From an uncultured Veillonella sp. (GTDB lineage: Bacteria > Bacillota > Negativicutes > Veillonellales > Veillonellaceae), in NCBI RefSeq assembly GCF_938010505.1, contig NZ_CALLVP010000064.1:1-9463 (forward strand): DNA of 9,463 nucleotides, read 5' to 3'. Numbering within the stretch: position 1 is the first letter of the stretch; each line of letters starts with the position of its first letter. Under the pieces are notes generated by a model. The model searched no databases. It saw only the letters and a list, made by a program, of their open reading frames with translations, and was not told where the DNA came from. This document shows positions 1 through 6,623 of this stretch, piece by piece. The position numbers were made by a program, and so were the translations under genes.

Positions 1-54
1 TAGTGTCGAAATGTATTAGCAAAGCCGTAATTTGCCAGTAAGGAGGCGATTCCA

Positions 55-2121
55 ATGAAAGAGTACAGTAGTGATAAAATTAGAAACGTTGCTGTTGTTT
101 CCCACGATGGTGCGGGCAAAACAGCTCTTGTTGAATCCTTGTTGTTAACCTCTGGTGCGGTTGATTTCGTAGGTAAAGGTCAAGATAATAAACATATTAT
201 GGACTTTGAGCCGGAAGAAATTAAACGTAATGTAACTATTCAATTGGGTATGGCGCCATGTGAGTGGCATGACCATAAGGTTAACTTCGTTGACACTCCA
301 GGTTACAACGAATTCCATGGCGAAGTTCGTGCCGCTTTGCGTGCGTGCGATGGCATGTTGATGGTGCTCTCCTCCACATCTGGTGTAGAAACTGACACAG
401 TTCGCGCATGGGATTATGCAGTGGAATTACAAATGCCTCGCATGGCATTTATCAATAAAATGGATGTCGATGGTGCTGATTTCTTCGGTACTATTGAAAG
501 AATGCGGGAATTATTTGGCAAAGGCATTATGCCGTTGCAGATTCCTATCGGTGAAGGCGCCGATTTTGAAGGCGTTGTAGACGTAGCAAAAATGACTGCG
601 TTTACTTATAAGGACGGCCAACCAACAGAGGTCGCTGTACCAGCTCACCTTATCGAAAAGGCTCAAGAAATTCGGGAAATGACCGTAGAAGCCGCGGCTG
701 AAGGTAGCGATGAGTTGTTGGAAAAATATTTAGAAGGCGAAGAATTATCCTTAGAGGAAATCCGCCAAGGCTTGCGTGAAGGGATGATTAGTGGCCGTGT
801 GTGCCCAATCATGTGTGGCAGTGCCACATCTCGTATTGGCTTAGATCAAGTATTGGATCGTATGATCCGCTACATGCCGGATGCAACTAAAAAAGTGATG
901 ACCGCAACTGATGCGGAAACCGGCGAACAACGTGCAATACACGTAGATAAACCATTAACTGCTTTCGTATTCAAAACGTTGTTAGACCCATTCGCAGGCA
1001 AACAAAGCTTTGTACGTATCTTCTCTGGTGAACTGAAAGAAGGCGATCGCCTTTATGATGTAAACCAAGGTGTAGAAGAAAAATGGGGCAAGATGGTTAC
1101 CCTTATTGGGAAGCAACAAATCCCTGTATCTGCTGCAAAAGCTGGCGATATCGTAGTGATACCGAAATTGGCCAATGCTAAGACCGGCGATACATTAACG
1201 GCTCCTGACTTTAAGGTGACATACGATGCTATCCGTTTCCCTCAACCTCTATACACTGTGGCTATGGAGCCAGTGAAAAAAGGTGAGGAGGAAAAATTAG
1301 CGAGTGCTGTTCTTAAAGTGGCAGAAGAAGATCCTACTTGTGTAGTAGTGAAAAATGCTGAAGCTCGCCAATTACAAATCGATTGTATGGGCGAAGTACA
1401 TCTTGAGCATATCCTCAACAAAATGGACCGTAAATACGGCGTACAAGCTAAACTTGTGACTCCATATATTCCGTACCGCGAAACTATCAAAGGCTCCGCT
1501 GAAACCGAGTCTAAATATAAGAAACAAAGTGGCGGTCATGGTCAATATGGTCACGTTAAGATTCAAGTGGATCCATTATATGATGGTAGCGAATTTGCAT
1601 TCGTAGACAAAATTTTTGGTGGTGCTGTACCTAAACAATACATACCAGCAGTGGAAAAGGGTGCCAAAGAAACCCTAGATAAAGGCCTAATTGCAGGATA
1701 TCCTATGATTGGCGTGCAAGTGACACTCTTGGATGGATCTTACCACAGCGTAGACTCCTCAGAGTTAGCATTTAAAGTAGCTACGTCACAGGCTATCAAG
1801 GATGTGATCCCTAAGGCGAAACCAGTCCTATTAGAACCAATCTATGAAGTTAACGTGTTTGCACCAGATGCTTTCATGGGCGATATCATGGGTGATTTGA
1901 ATAGTCGTCGAGGTCGTGTATTGGGCATGGAACAAAGTGAAAGAACAGGTATTTCTGTTGTTAAAGCACAAGTACCATTGGCTGAAATAGCCGATTATGT
2001 GACTGCATTGCGCTCTATCACACAAGGACAAGGTGTATTTAACCGTCAGTTCTATACATATGAAGAGGTTCCACATAAGCAAGCGGAAGAAATTATCGCT
2101 GCTCATAAAACTCAAGAATAA
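55..2121 (+). CDS. fusA: Elongation factor G-like translational GTPase (probable EF-G paralogue)
   Basis: A 688-residue, full-length EF-G-family GTPase (canonical EF-G is about 690-700), expected to act on the ribosome in the cytoplasm. Visible G motifs are SHDGAGKT (16-23), RNVTI in switch I (58-62), DTPGY (80-84) and NKMD (134-137). Domain II lies around 300-385 and domain III around 400-475 (CMGEVHLEHIL at 444-454). Domain IV has SGGHGQYGH (492-500) and YHSVDSSE (563-570), and domain V has MGDLNSRRG (612-620). The start is fixed by AAGGAGG at 40-46, eight bases before ATG. Canonical EF-G has RGIT and DTPGH; the Asn and Tyr here match the EF-G-like subgroup often called EF-G2. No rpsL, rpsG or tuf is adjacent and a terminator follows, which also argues for a second copy rather than the housekeeping gene. 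The family call is very sure; whether it drives translocation, ribosome recycling or something else cannot be told. The symbol names the family only. Confidence 0.95.
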   Translation: MKEYSSDKIRNVAVVSHDGAGKTALVESLLLTSGAVDFVGKGQDNKHIMDFEPEEIKRNVTIQLGMAPCEWHDHKVNFVDTPGYNEFHGEVRAALRACDGMLMVLSSTSGVETDTVRAWDYAVELQMPRMAFINKMDVDGADFFGTIERMRELFGKGIMPLQIPIGEGADFEGVVDVAKMTAFTYKDGQPTEVAVPAHLIEKAQEIREMTVEAAAEGSDELLEKYLEGEELSLEEIRQGLREGMISGRVCPIMCGSATSRIGLDQVLDRMIRYMPDATKKVMTATDAETGEQRAIHVDKPLTAFVFKTLLDPFAGKQSFVRIFSGELKEGDRLYDVNQGVEEKWGKMVTLIGKQQIPVSAAKAGDIVVIPKLANAKTGDTLTAPDFKVTYDAIRFPQPLYTVAMEPVKKGEEEKLASAVLKVAEEDPTCVVVKNAEARQLQIDCMGEVHLEHILNKMDRKYGVQAKLVTPYIPYRETIKGSAETESKYKKQSGGHGQYGHVKIQVDPLYDGSEFAFVDKIFGGAVPKQYIPAVEKGAKETLDKGLIAGYPMIGVQVTLLDGSYHSVDSSELAFKVATSQAIKDVIPKAKPVLLEPIYEVNVFAPDAFMGDIMGDLNSRRGRVLGMEQSERTGISVVKAQVPLAEIADYVTALRSITQGQGVFNRQFYTYEEVPHKQAEEIIAAHKTQE

Positions 2122-2136
2122 AGTAATGGCCACATG

Positions 2137-2151
2137 CTGTATTTAATACAG
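2137..2151. repeat. 15-bp perfect palindrome just after the EF-G stop
   Basis: CTGTATTTAATACAG is fully self-complementary around a single central T and is followed by TTT. It could form a very small stem-loop in the 3' untranslated region of the EF-G-like gene. It is too short and AT-rich to call a terminator by itself, and the much stronger hairpin at 2263-2297 lies downstream. Confidence 0.35.
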
Positions 2152-2186
2152 TTTGAATCTTTACAACTGAATAGACAATTGCATAC

Positions 2187-2234
2187 TGTAACAACTTAAT
2201 AATGTAACAATTTAATAGCGTAATGATTGACGAA
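2187..2234. repeat. 16-bp AT-rich tandem repeat, two good copies and one decayed
   Basis: TGTAACAACTTAATAA (2187-2202) is followed directly by TGTAACAATTTAATAG (2203-2218), with two differences in 16. A third stretch, CGTAATGATTGACGAA (2219-2234), keeps only the first part. It lies in the non-coding spacer between the EF-G-like gene and its terminator. No function is evident; slippage duplication is the simplest explanation. Confidence 0.55.
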
Positions 2235-2262
2235 AGTCATAAATTTGAATAGTATTTTACTG

Positions 2263-2297
2263 AAGCCCTCCATATATGTAGCGTATGGAGGGCTTTT
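2263..2297 (+). terminator. Intrinsic terminator after the EF-G-like gene
   Basis: A perfect 12-bp stem pairs AAGCCCTCCATA (2263-2274) with TATGGAGGGCTT (2284-2295). It closes a 9-base loop, and the final stem Ts run into a TTTT tract at 2294-2297. It lies about 140 bases after the stop of the EF-G-like gene and before the promoter-like sequence of the next gene, so it separates the two transcription units. Confidence 0.85.
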
Positions 2298-2350
2298 ACA
2301 TAAGAGAATAGCTAGTTCTTTATGTATATATGTGCTAACATAAAAGGTAA

Positions 2351-2356
2351 TATAAT
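2351..2356 (+). promoter_or_regulatory. Candidate -10 box for the YhcH-type gene and first permease
   Basis: A consensus TATAAT lies 48 bases before the preferred ATG at 2405 and just after the terminator of the preceding gene, where a promoter is expected. No good -35 hexamer is found 16-18 bases upstream (the sequence there is ATATGT-like) and there is no TG extension. The call therefore rests on the -10 match and position only, and AT-rich spacers give such matches by chance. Confidence 0.4.
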
Positions 2357-2404
2357 AGTTTCCATGTGGTGACCATATCCATAGATATTGTGAAAGGATT
2401 GCAT

Positions 2405-2881
2405 ATGTTTTTCTCAAGCATTACCGCAGATTATACAAAAATGGGTTATCCTAAAGCCATCGTGCGCGCTTTGGATTTCTTGAAACATGCAGATTTGAAA
2501 GCTTTGGCTGGGGGGCGTCATGCCATTGAGGGCGACATGATGTACGCCAACGTAGACGATGTAGAAACAAAACTATTTGAAACTACAAAACCGGAATCTC
2601 ATCGTAATTATGTAGATATTCAATTTATGGTGAGCGGAGAGGAAAATATGGGCTTTTTCGTAGATAAAGGCCTGGTAAAACCTGTGGAGTCCTATCCTGA
2701 TCGAGATTGCTATTTCTATCCTAATGAGGCCGTTGATGAAGGGCAGATTCATTGCCCAGAAGGGTACTACACTGTATTCTTCCCTTCTGATGTTCATCGG
2801 CCCTTGCTTGCTGTAAACGATAAACCTATCAAAATCCGTAAGGTGGTTGTGAAAGTTCACGTATCTTTGCTCGGTGAGTAG
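2405..2881 (+). CDS. YhcH/YjgK/YiaL (DUF386) family cupin-like protein
   Basis: This protein of 158 residues, starting at ATG 2405, belongs to the YhcH/TabA/YiaL family of single-domain beta-barrel (cupin-like) proteins of about 150 residues. Two family signatures are clear: ESHRNYVDIQFMVSGEE (64-80) and FFPSDVHRP (125-133), with Glu64, His66, Asp71 and His131 as likely metal-site or active-site residues. A more upstream GTG at 2366 would add 13 residues, but ATG 2405 has AAAGGA at 2393-2398 with a six-base spacer and gives the normal family length. Known relatives include NanQ/YhcH, a sialic acid anomerase, and TabA, linked to biofilm. The substrate here is unknown and no sialic acid genes are nearby. 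Its stop sits one base before the likely start of the EamA permease, so the two are probably cotranscribed and the protein may process a sugar or metabolite the permease moves (inference). Confidence 0.9.
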   Translation: MFFSSITADYTKMGYPKAIVRALDFLKHADLKALAGGRHAIEGDMMYANVDDVETKLFETTKPESHRNYVDIQFMVSGEENMGFFVDKGLVKPVESYPDRDCYFYPNEAVDEGQIHCPEGYYTVFFPSDVHRPLLAVNDKPIKIRKVVVKVHVSLLGE

Positions 2882-2882
2882 T

Positions 2883-3779
2883 ATGAAACAATATGAAGTT
2901 ATTGGTGTTATTATAACTCTATTGGGGGCTGTTTTATGGGGTGTATCAGGTGCATCTGTACAGTTCTTAAGCAATTTTAGAAATATGAATTTGGAATGGC
3001 TAGTAACTATGCGATTGATTACAGCAGGTTTACTAACTGTTATTTATGCATGGTTTAGATTTGGAAATTCTATCTTTAATGTATTTCATAGTGTAAAAGA
3101 TACGCTAGGACTCATTGTTTTTGGCGTATTTGGTATGGCCTTATGCCAATATACATATTTTAAATCGATTGCTTTAGCTGGAGCTGGCATTGCAACGGTA
3201 TTGCAATATCTGGCGCCATCTATGATTATTATTTACCTGCTAGCTCGTTATGGTAAACGACCGTCTAAGGGCGAGATTGTTTCTGTTATACTTGCTTTAG
3301 TAGGGACTATTTGTTTGATGGGCAATGATGATGGCCTTTCTATTGAAAGCTTTCCTTTAATGGTTCTCGTATGGGGGCTTTTATCTGCTGTCGGTGTAGC
3401 CATATATAGCATTTCTCCTGTTGATTTACTCTATAAATATGGTACATTACCTATTGTAGGCTTTGGGATGCTCATTAGCGGTATTATTGCGGCTATACTA
3501 TTCCATCAACCAAACTCTTATGCGGTTTGGGATGTATGGACAGTGATTGGTTGTTTCAATGTTATATTCCTTGGCACGATAGTATCTTTTAATGCCTATT
3601 TAGAAGGGGTTAAAAGAATTGGGGCAGTACCGGGGTCTATTTTGTCATCTATTGAGCCTATTTCGGCGGCTTTCTTTAGCTGGGCTTTTTTAGGAAATGA
3701 ATTTAGTCTCTTGGGTTTAATCGGTATGGCTATGATCATTTCCACCGTTGTTATTATTGCTTTAGAGAAACGTAAATAA
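2883..3779 (+). CDS. EamA/DMT-superfamily permease, copy 1
   Basis: A 298-residue inner-membrane permease of the drug/metabolite transporter superfamily with the usual two EamA halves (about 6-146 and 162-294) and about ten hydrophobic helices. Family features are GAVLWGVSGASVQF (15-28), the helix-4 region ATVLQYLAPSMIIIY (104-118) and SSIEPISAAFFSW (255-267). ATG 2883 is preferred: it lies one base after the upstream stop, with GGTGAG at 2873-2878 as a weak ribosome site, which suggests translational coupling. A GTG at 2874 would overlap the upstream gene by eight bases and has no visible ribosome site. The substrate cannot be read from sequence; relatives move amino acids, nucleosides, sugars or drugs. 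About 51 percent of its first 147 residues match the next permease (75 identities counted by eye), so the pair arose by tandem duplication. Confidence 0.9.
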   Translation: MKQYEVIGVIITLLGAVLWGVSGASVQFLSNFRNMNLEWLVTMRLITAGLLTVIYAWFRFGNSIFNVFHSVKDTLGLIVFGVFGMALCQYTYFKSIALAGAGIATVLQYLAPSMIIIYLLARYGKRPSKGEIVSVILALVGTICLMGNDDGLSIESFPLMVLVWGLLSAVGVAIYSISPVDLLYKYGTLPIVGFGMLISGIIAAILFHQPNSYAVWDVWTVIGCFNVIFLGTIVSFNAYLEGVKRIGAVPGSILSSIEPISAAFFSWAFLGNEFSLLGLIGMAMIISTVVIIALEKRK

Positions 3780-3791
3780 ATAATACTTACT

Positions 3792-3859
3792 CTAAAACTA
3801 GTTTATAAATTTAATCTATAAAATTAGTCTATAAAATAAATCTATAAATTTAATCTATG
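3792..3859. repeat. 13-bp AT-rich tandem repeat between the two permease genes
   Basis: Four 13-base units run head to tail: TTATAAATTTAAT (3803-3815), CTATAAAATTAGT (3816-3828), CTATAAAATAAAT (3829-3841) and CTATAAATTTAAT (3842-3854). They are flanked by a shortened unit CTAAAACTAGT (3792-3802) and a fragment CTATG (3855-3859). Units 1 and 4 differ only in the first base. The repeat fills the gap between the copy-1 stop and the hairpin at 3859. Each unit holds a TATAAA-like string, so it could mimic -10 boxes, or it may just be slippage-prone filler. Confidence 0.8.
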
Positions 3860-3898
3860 AGGTTTCGCTTCTGCGTATTGCAGTAGTGGGACCTCTTT
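3859..3898 (+). terminator. Long hairpin, probable weak terminator or attenuator before permease copy 2
   Basis: GAGGTTTCGCT (3859-3869) pairs with AGTGGGACCTC (3885-3895), with three G-T pairs. After a T-T mismatch, CTGC (3871-3874) pairs with GCAG (3880-3883) across a five-base loop. The stem is followed only by TTT then GATATT, a poor U-tract, so termination may be partial. The hairpin starts 79 bases after copy 1 stops and ends 45 bases before copy 2 starts. It could end the first transcript or control read-through into the second permease. Confidence 0.6.
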
Positions 3899-3943
3899 GA
3901 TATTATGTATATATTGTGAAATTTTTCGTAATGGGAGGAACAC

Positions 3944-4885
3944 ATGGAGGAAAAGCAATGGAAAGGCATGGGCCTAGCCATTATGGGAGCTTTGTTTTGG
4001 GGACTTTCAGGTACATCTGTTCAATTTCTTGAAAGTGCAAAGCATATTAATGTAGAGTGGTTACTAGAGGTGCGTTTGCTCGTAGCAGGGATATTAACCA
4101 TTGGCCTTGCCTATCTACGAGATGGAAAGCGTATTTTTTCTATTTTTAAAGAGCCAAAAGATATTGGGAAGCTATTGATATTTGGCGTACTTGGAATCGC
4201 TTTGGCTCAATATACATACTTTAGAGCCATCGCCATTTCAGGGGTAGGGGTTGCTACAGTGCTTCAATACGTAGCGCCGACGATGATTATTATTTATTTA
4301 TTCTTGCGGTATTTAAAAAAGCCATCTACGCCGGAGCTGTTTTGTATACTACTTGCTTTGGTGGGGACGATCTGTATTGTCATGCAAGAGGGTTTAGATA
4401 TCTCATCCTTTAATGAAAAGGTCTTGTTCTGGGGGCTCGTATCGGCTGCTAGCATTTGTGTATATACATTACAGCCTATTGAACTGTTAAAAACATATGG
4501 CACCACCGCTATTGTAGGTTTTGCTATGTTTATCTGTGGCATCTTATCTGTTATCATGTTCCAACAATTTGATTCGGAAGCTATCGTGGATGAAATGACT
4601 TTGTTAGGTCTCTTTGCGATTATTATTTTGGGCACCGTGGTATCCTTTAATGCCTATATGGAAGGGATAAGGCTCATTGGCGCCGTACAAGGATCTATTC
4701 TTTCATCTTTAGAGCCAATCTCTGCCGCTTTGTTCGGCTGGGCGCTCCTAGGGAATGAGTTTACTGTCATCGGTATTTTCGGTATGATATGTATCCTTGC
4801 CACCGTATTCATCATCGCATGGGATAGACAACGAACTATTAAACGAGAAGTACTGGCAAAACTAAATAAAATAGAAATTGTTTAG
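3944..4885 (+). CDS. EamA/DMT-superfamily permease, copy 2
   Basis: A 313-residue integral membrane permease with two EamA domains (about 9-147 and 160-293), about ten helices and a basic, probably cytoplasmic C-terminal tail (294-313) that copy 1 lacks. Key family stretches are GALFWGLSGTSVQF (15-28), ATVLQYVAPTMIIIY (104-118) and SSLEPISAALFGW (254-266). The ATG is preceded by GGGAGG at 3933-3938 with a five-base spacer. The protein aligns end to end with copy 1 and is about half identical. The most conserved parts are the two signature helices, while the loops and the middle region have drifted. That suggests an old duplication with room for different substrates. A terminator follows, so it ends its transcription unit. 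The substrate is unknown. Confidence 0.92.
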   Translation: MEEKQWKGMGLAIMGALFWGLSGTSVQFLESAKHINVEWLLEVRLLVAGILTIGLAYLRDGKRIFSIFKEPKDIGKLLIFGVLGIALAQYTYFRAIAISGVGVATVLQYVAPTMIIIYLFLRYLKKPSTPELFCILLALVGTICIVMQEGLDISSFNEKVLFWGLVSAASICVYTLQPIELLKTYGTTAIVGFAMFICGILSVIMFQQFDSEAIVDEMTLLGLFAIIILGTVVSFNAYMEGIRLIGAVQGSILSSLEPISAALFGWALLGNEFTVIGIFGMICILATVFIIAWDRQRTIKREVLAKLNKIEIV

Positions 4886-4958
4886 TCTATCAAATTCTAG
4901 AATCGTAACTTACAAATGTTGAGAAGTATATTCTATGAATTGTTAAAGGTGACTCTAT

Positions 4959-5010
4959 AAAACCTATATTTTTATGGCTATTATGTATTGTCATAGAAGT
5001 ATAGGTTTTT
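4959..5010 (+). terminator. Strong intrinsic terminator after permease copy 2
   Basis: AAAACCTATA (4959-4968) pairs with TATAGGTTTT (5000-5009). The stem continues inward through TTTTTATGGC (4969-4978) against GTCATAGAAG (4990-4999), with three G-T pairs, for 20 pairs in all around an 11-base loop. The 3' arm runs into TTTTT (5006-5010). It lies 73 bases after the stop. The A-rich 5' flank means it may also stop transcription from the other strand, but no opposing gene is present. Confidence 0.85.
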
Positions 5011-5152
5011 GTTATTTTATAGATTTAGCCTATTGGTTTTATACTAGATGAGTGAGATTAGTGACTAGGATCTAGAGTCTTATTACTAGTGACCTCTAAA
5101 CCATTAATTACTTTGTGGCTCATAGATTATATTGTATACATGCGCCCTTTGG
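5011..5152. other. Non-coding AT-rich spacer with a cluster of CTAG sites
   Basis: This is part of the 335-base gene-free stretch between the second permease and the AbgA-like gene, which otherwise holds the terminator upstream and the promoter downstream. No open reading frame with a ribosome site was seen on either strand. CTAG occurs four times between 5044 and 5089, and TAGTGAC is repeated at 5059-5065 and 5087-5093. GTATACAT at 5134-5141 is the inverse of ATGTATAC at 5184-5191. Confidence 0.5.
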
Positions 5153-5181
5153 TTGACTATTTACATATCAATTCATATAGT
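5153..5181 (+). promoter_or_regulatory. Sigma-70-type promoter of the AbgA-like gene
   Basis: TTGACT (5153-5158) and TATAGT (5176-5181) each match the vegetative consensus in five of six positions and are separated by the ideal 17 bases. The predicted start of transcription is near 5188, giving a leader of about 33 bases with a perfect AAGGAGG ribosome site. GTATAC-centred inverted half-sites lie upstream at 5134-5141 and across the transcription start at 5184-5191, about 52 bases apart centre to centre. They could be operator sites (inference). Confidence 0.72.
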
Positions 5182-5220
5182 AAATGTATACGTGATTATT
5201 AGTTTGTTAAGGAGGTATTT

Positions 5221-6516
5221 ATGTCTGTAAAAGATTTTGTGCAACAACGACGCGATGCGTTAATCGCTATGCGTCGCGACTTTCATATGTACCCTGAGCC
5301 TGCTTGGCTTGAGTATCGATCTGCTACGAAGGTGGCGGATACGCTTATTTCTTTGGGCTATGATGTGGCGTTAGGAGCAGATGTACTCGATTTAGATTCT
5401 CGCATGGGATTGCCTAGCGATGAGGTTATGAAAGCTGCTATGGATCGCGCCATCGAAGAAGGTGCCAATCCTGAACTTGTAGAAAAAATGGGCTATGGCA
5501 AAACGGCTATTGTCGCAACTATGAAGTTCGGTGGCGAAGGTCCCGTAGTAGCATTTCGTGTAGATATGGACTCCAATGATGTCATTGAAGCTAAAGATGA
5601 TAACCATCTGCCTGTAAAGGAAGGCTTCCGTTCTTGTCATGATAAGGCGATGCATGCCTGTGGTCATGATGCACATATGACGATGGGGTTAGGTCTTGCC
5701 GAATACTTGGCTACTCACAAGGATGAATTCAAAGGAACTATTAAACTCATTTTCCAACCAGCAGAGGAAGGCGTGCGCGGTGCTAAAGCGATGGCGGAAG
5801 CGGGCGTTGTGGATGATGTAGATTTGATGTTCGGCATGCATATTGGGTTTAACGAAAATCTATCCAATTGTTTTGCATGTAGCGATCATGGCTTCCTAGC
5901 TACAACAAAACTTGATGCGGTGTTCCGCGGTTATTCTGCTCATGCTGGGGGCTCTCCAGAAAAAGCACAAAATGCAATGCTCGCTGGGTGTACAGCGGTG
6001 CTTAACTTACAAGCCATCGCTCGCCATAGCCAAGGGGCTTCTCGCATGAATGTAGGTGTTTTTGAAAGCGGTACAGGCCGCAATGTGACGCCTGATGTGG
6101 CAGTTCTTAAACTAGAAACTCGTGGTGCCACTACAGACATCAATGACTACATGATTGAACGAGCAAAGACTATCATTAAAAGTGCTGCAGAAATGCACGA
6201 TTGTACCTTTGAAATCACAAAACAAGGAGAAACTCCTGCAGGTCGCATCAGCGATGATTTAGCTCGTGAGGTGCAAGCTATCGTGGAGCCATTTGGTATT
6301 TTTAAAGAGGTTCCATTCGATTACAGCGGTGGCGGTAGTGAAGATTGTGCGTACTTCTTGAACCGTGTCATTGATCGCGGCGGTAGAGCAACCTACATGG
6401 TAGTAGGCTCTGCTATTAAAGCGCCACATCACAATCCACTCTTTGATATCGATGAAGAAGATATGTTAAACGGTATCGTCGCGTTAGGGACCATTGCGGC
6501 TCACTATTTAAAATAA
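5221..6516 (+). CDS. abgA: AbgA-like M20 amidohydrolase (aminobenzoyl-glutamate hydrolase type)
   Basis: A 431-residue cytoplasmic M20-family metallo-amidohydrolase with no signal peptide. Metal-site motifs are HACGHDAH (145-152, with Cys147 and His149), PAEEG (180-184, Glu183), MHIG (His207) and APHHN (His404). The dimerisation-domain motif SAHAG is at 239-243. It resembles E. coli AbgA beyond the catalytic motifs, including the early insert with SRMGLP (60-65), GASRMNVGVFESGTGRNV (272-289) and GSED (372-375). AbgA and AbgB together split p-aminobenzoyl-glutamate, a folate breakdown product, into p-aminobenzoate and glutamate. No AbgB is present here, so this may be a homomeric enzyme or act on another aminoacyl amide. 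The start is set by AAGGAGG at 5209-5215, five bases before ATG, below a strong promoter. Other possibilities are an indole-acetyl-amino-acid or hippurate hydrolase. The family is sure; the substrate is likely but unproven. Confidence 0.88.
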   Translation: MSVKDFVQQRRDALIAMRRDFHMYPEPAWLEYRSATKVADTLISLGYDVALGADVLDLDSRMGLPSDEVMKAAMDRAIEEGANPELVEKMGYGKTAIVATMKFGGEGPVVAFRVDMDSNDVIEAKDDNHLPVKEGFRSCHDKAMHACGHDAHMTMGLGLAEYLATHKDEFKGTIKLIFQPAEEGVRGAKAMAEAGVVDDVDLMFGMHIGFNENLSNCFACSDHGFLATTKLDAVFRGYSAHAGGSPEKAQNAMLAGCTAVLNLQAIARHSQGASRMNVGVFESGTGRNVTPDVAVLKLETRGATTDINDYMIERAKTIIKSAAEMHDCTFEITKQGETPAGRISDDLAREVQAIVEPFGIFKEVPFDYSGGGSEDCAYFLNRVIDRGGRATYMVVGSAIKAPHHNPLFDIDEEDMLNGIVALGTIAAHYLK

Positions 6517-6579
6517 GATTTATTGACTGATAAGTTAATTTCTAAATAGTGATTCGATTTATCTATGATGTAGCTTATA

Positions 6580-6609
6580 GTTATTCTGTAGCTCACGGTT
6601 ATTCTGTAG
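6580..6609. repeat. 12-bp direct repeat in the spacer between the two hydrolase genes
   Basis: GTTATTCTGTAG occurs exactly at 6580-6591 and again at 6598-6609, an 18-base period, in the 195-base spacer after the AbgA-like gene. It lies just upstream of the hairpin at 6624-6671. Two equally oriented sites less than two helical turns apart could be a regulator's binding sites or the trace of a small duplication. The sequence alone does not decide. Confidence 0.55.
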
Positions 6610-6623
6610 TACTAGTAGTATGG

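Noticed and set aside
2366..2404. GTG start giving a 171-residue YhcH-type protein
   Set aside because: It overlaps the expected transcript start region, has no ribosome site and adds 13 residues not typical of the family. ATG 2405 has AAAGGA at proper spacing.
3859..3898. GTGGGACC in the hairpin before permease 2 looks like a T-box core (GTGGNACC)
   Set aside because: It lies in the 3' arm of the hairpin, whereas the T-box sequence forms the 5' side of the terminator. There is no specifier stem or long leader, and only about 80 bases separate the hairpin from the preceding gene.
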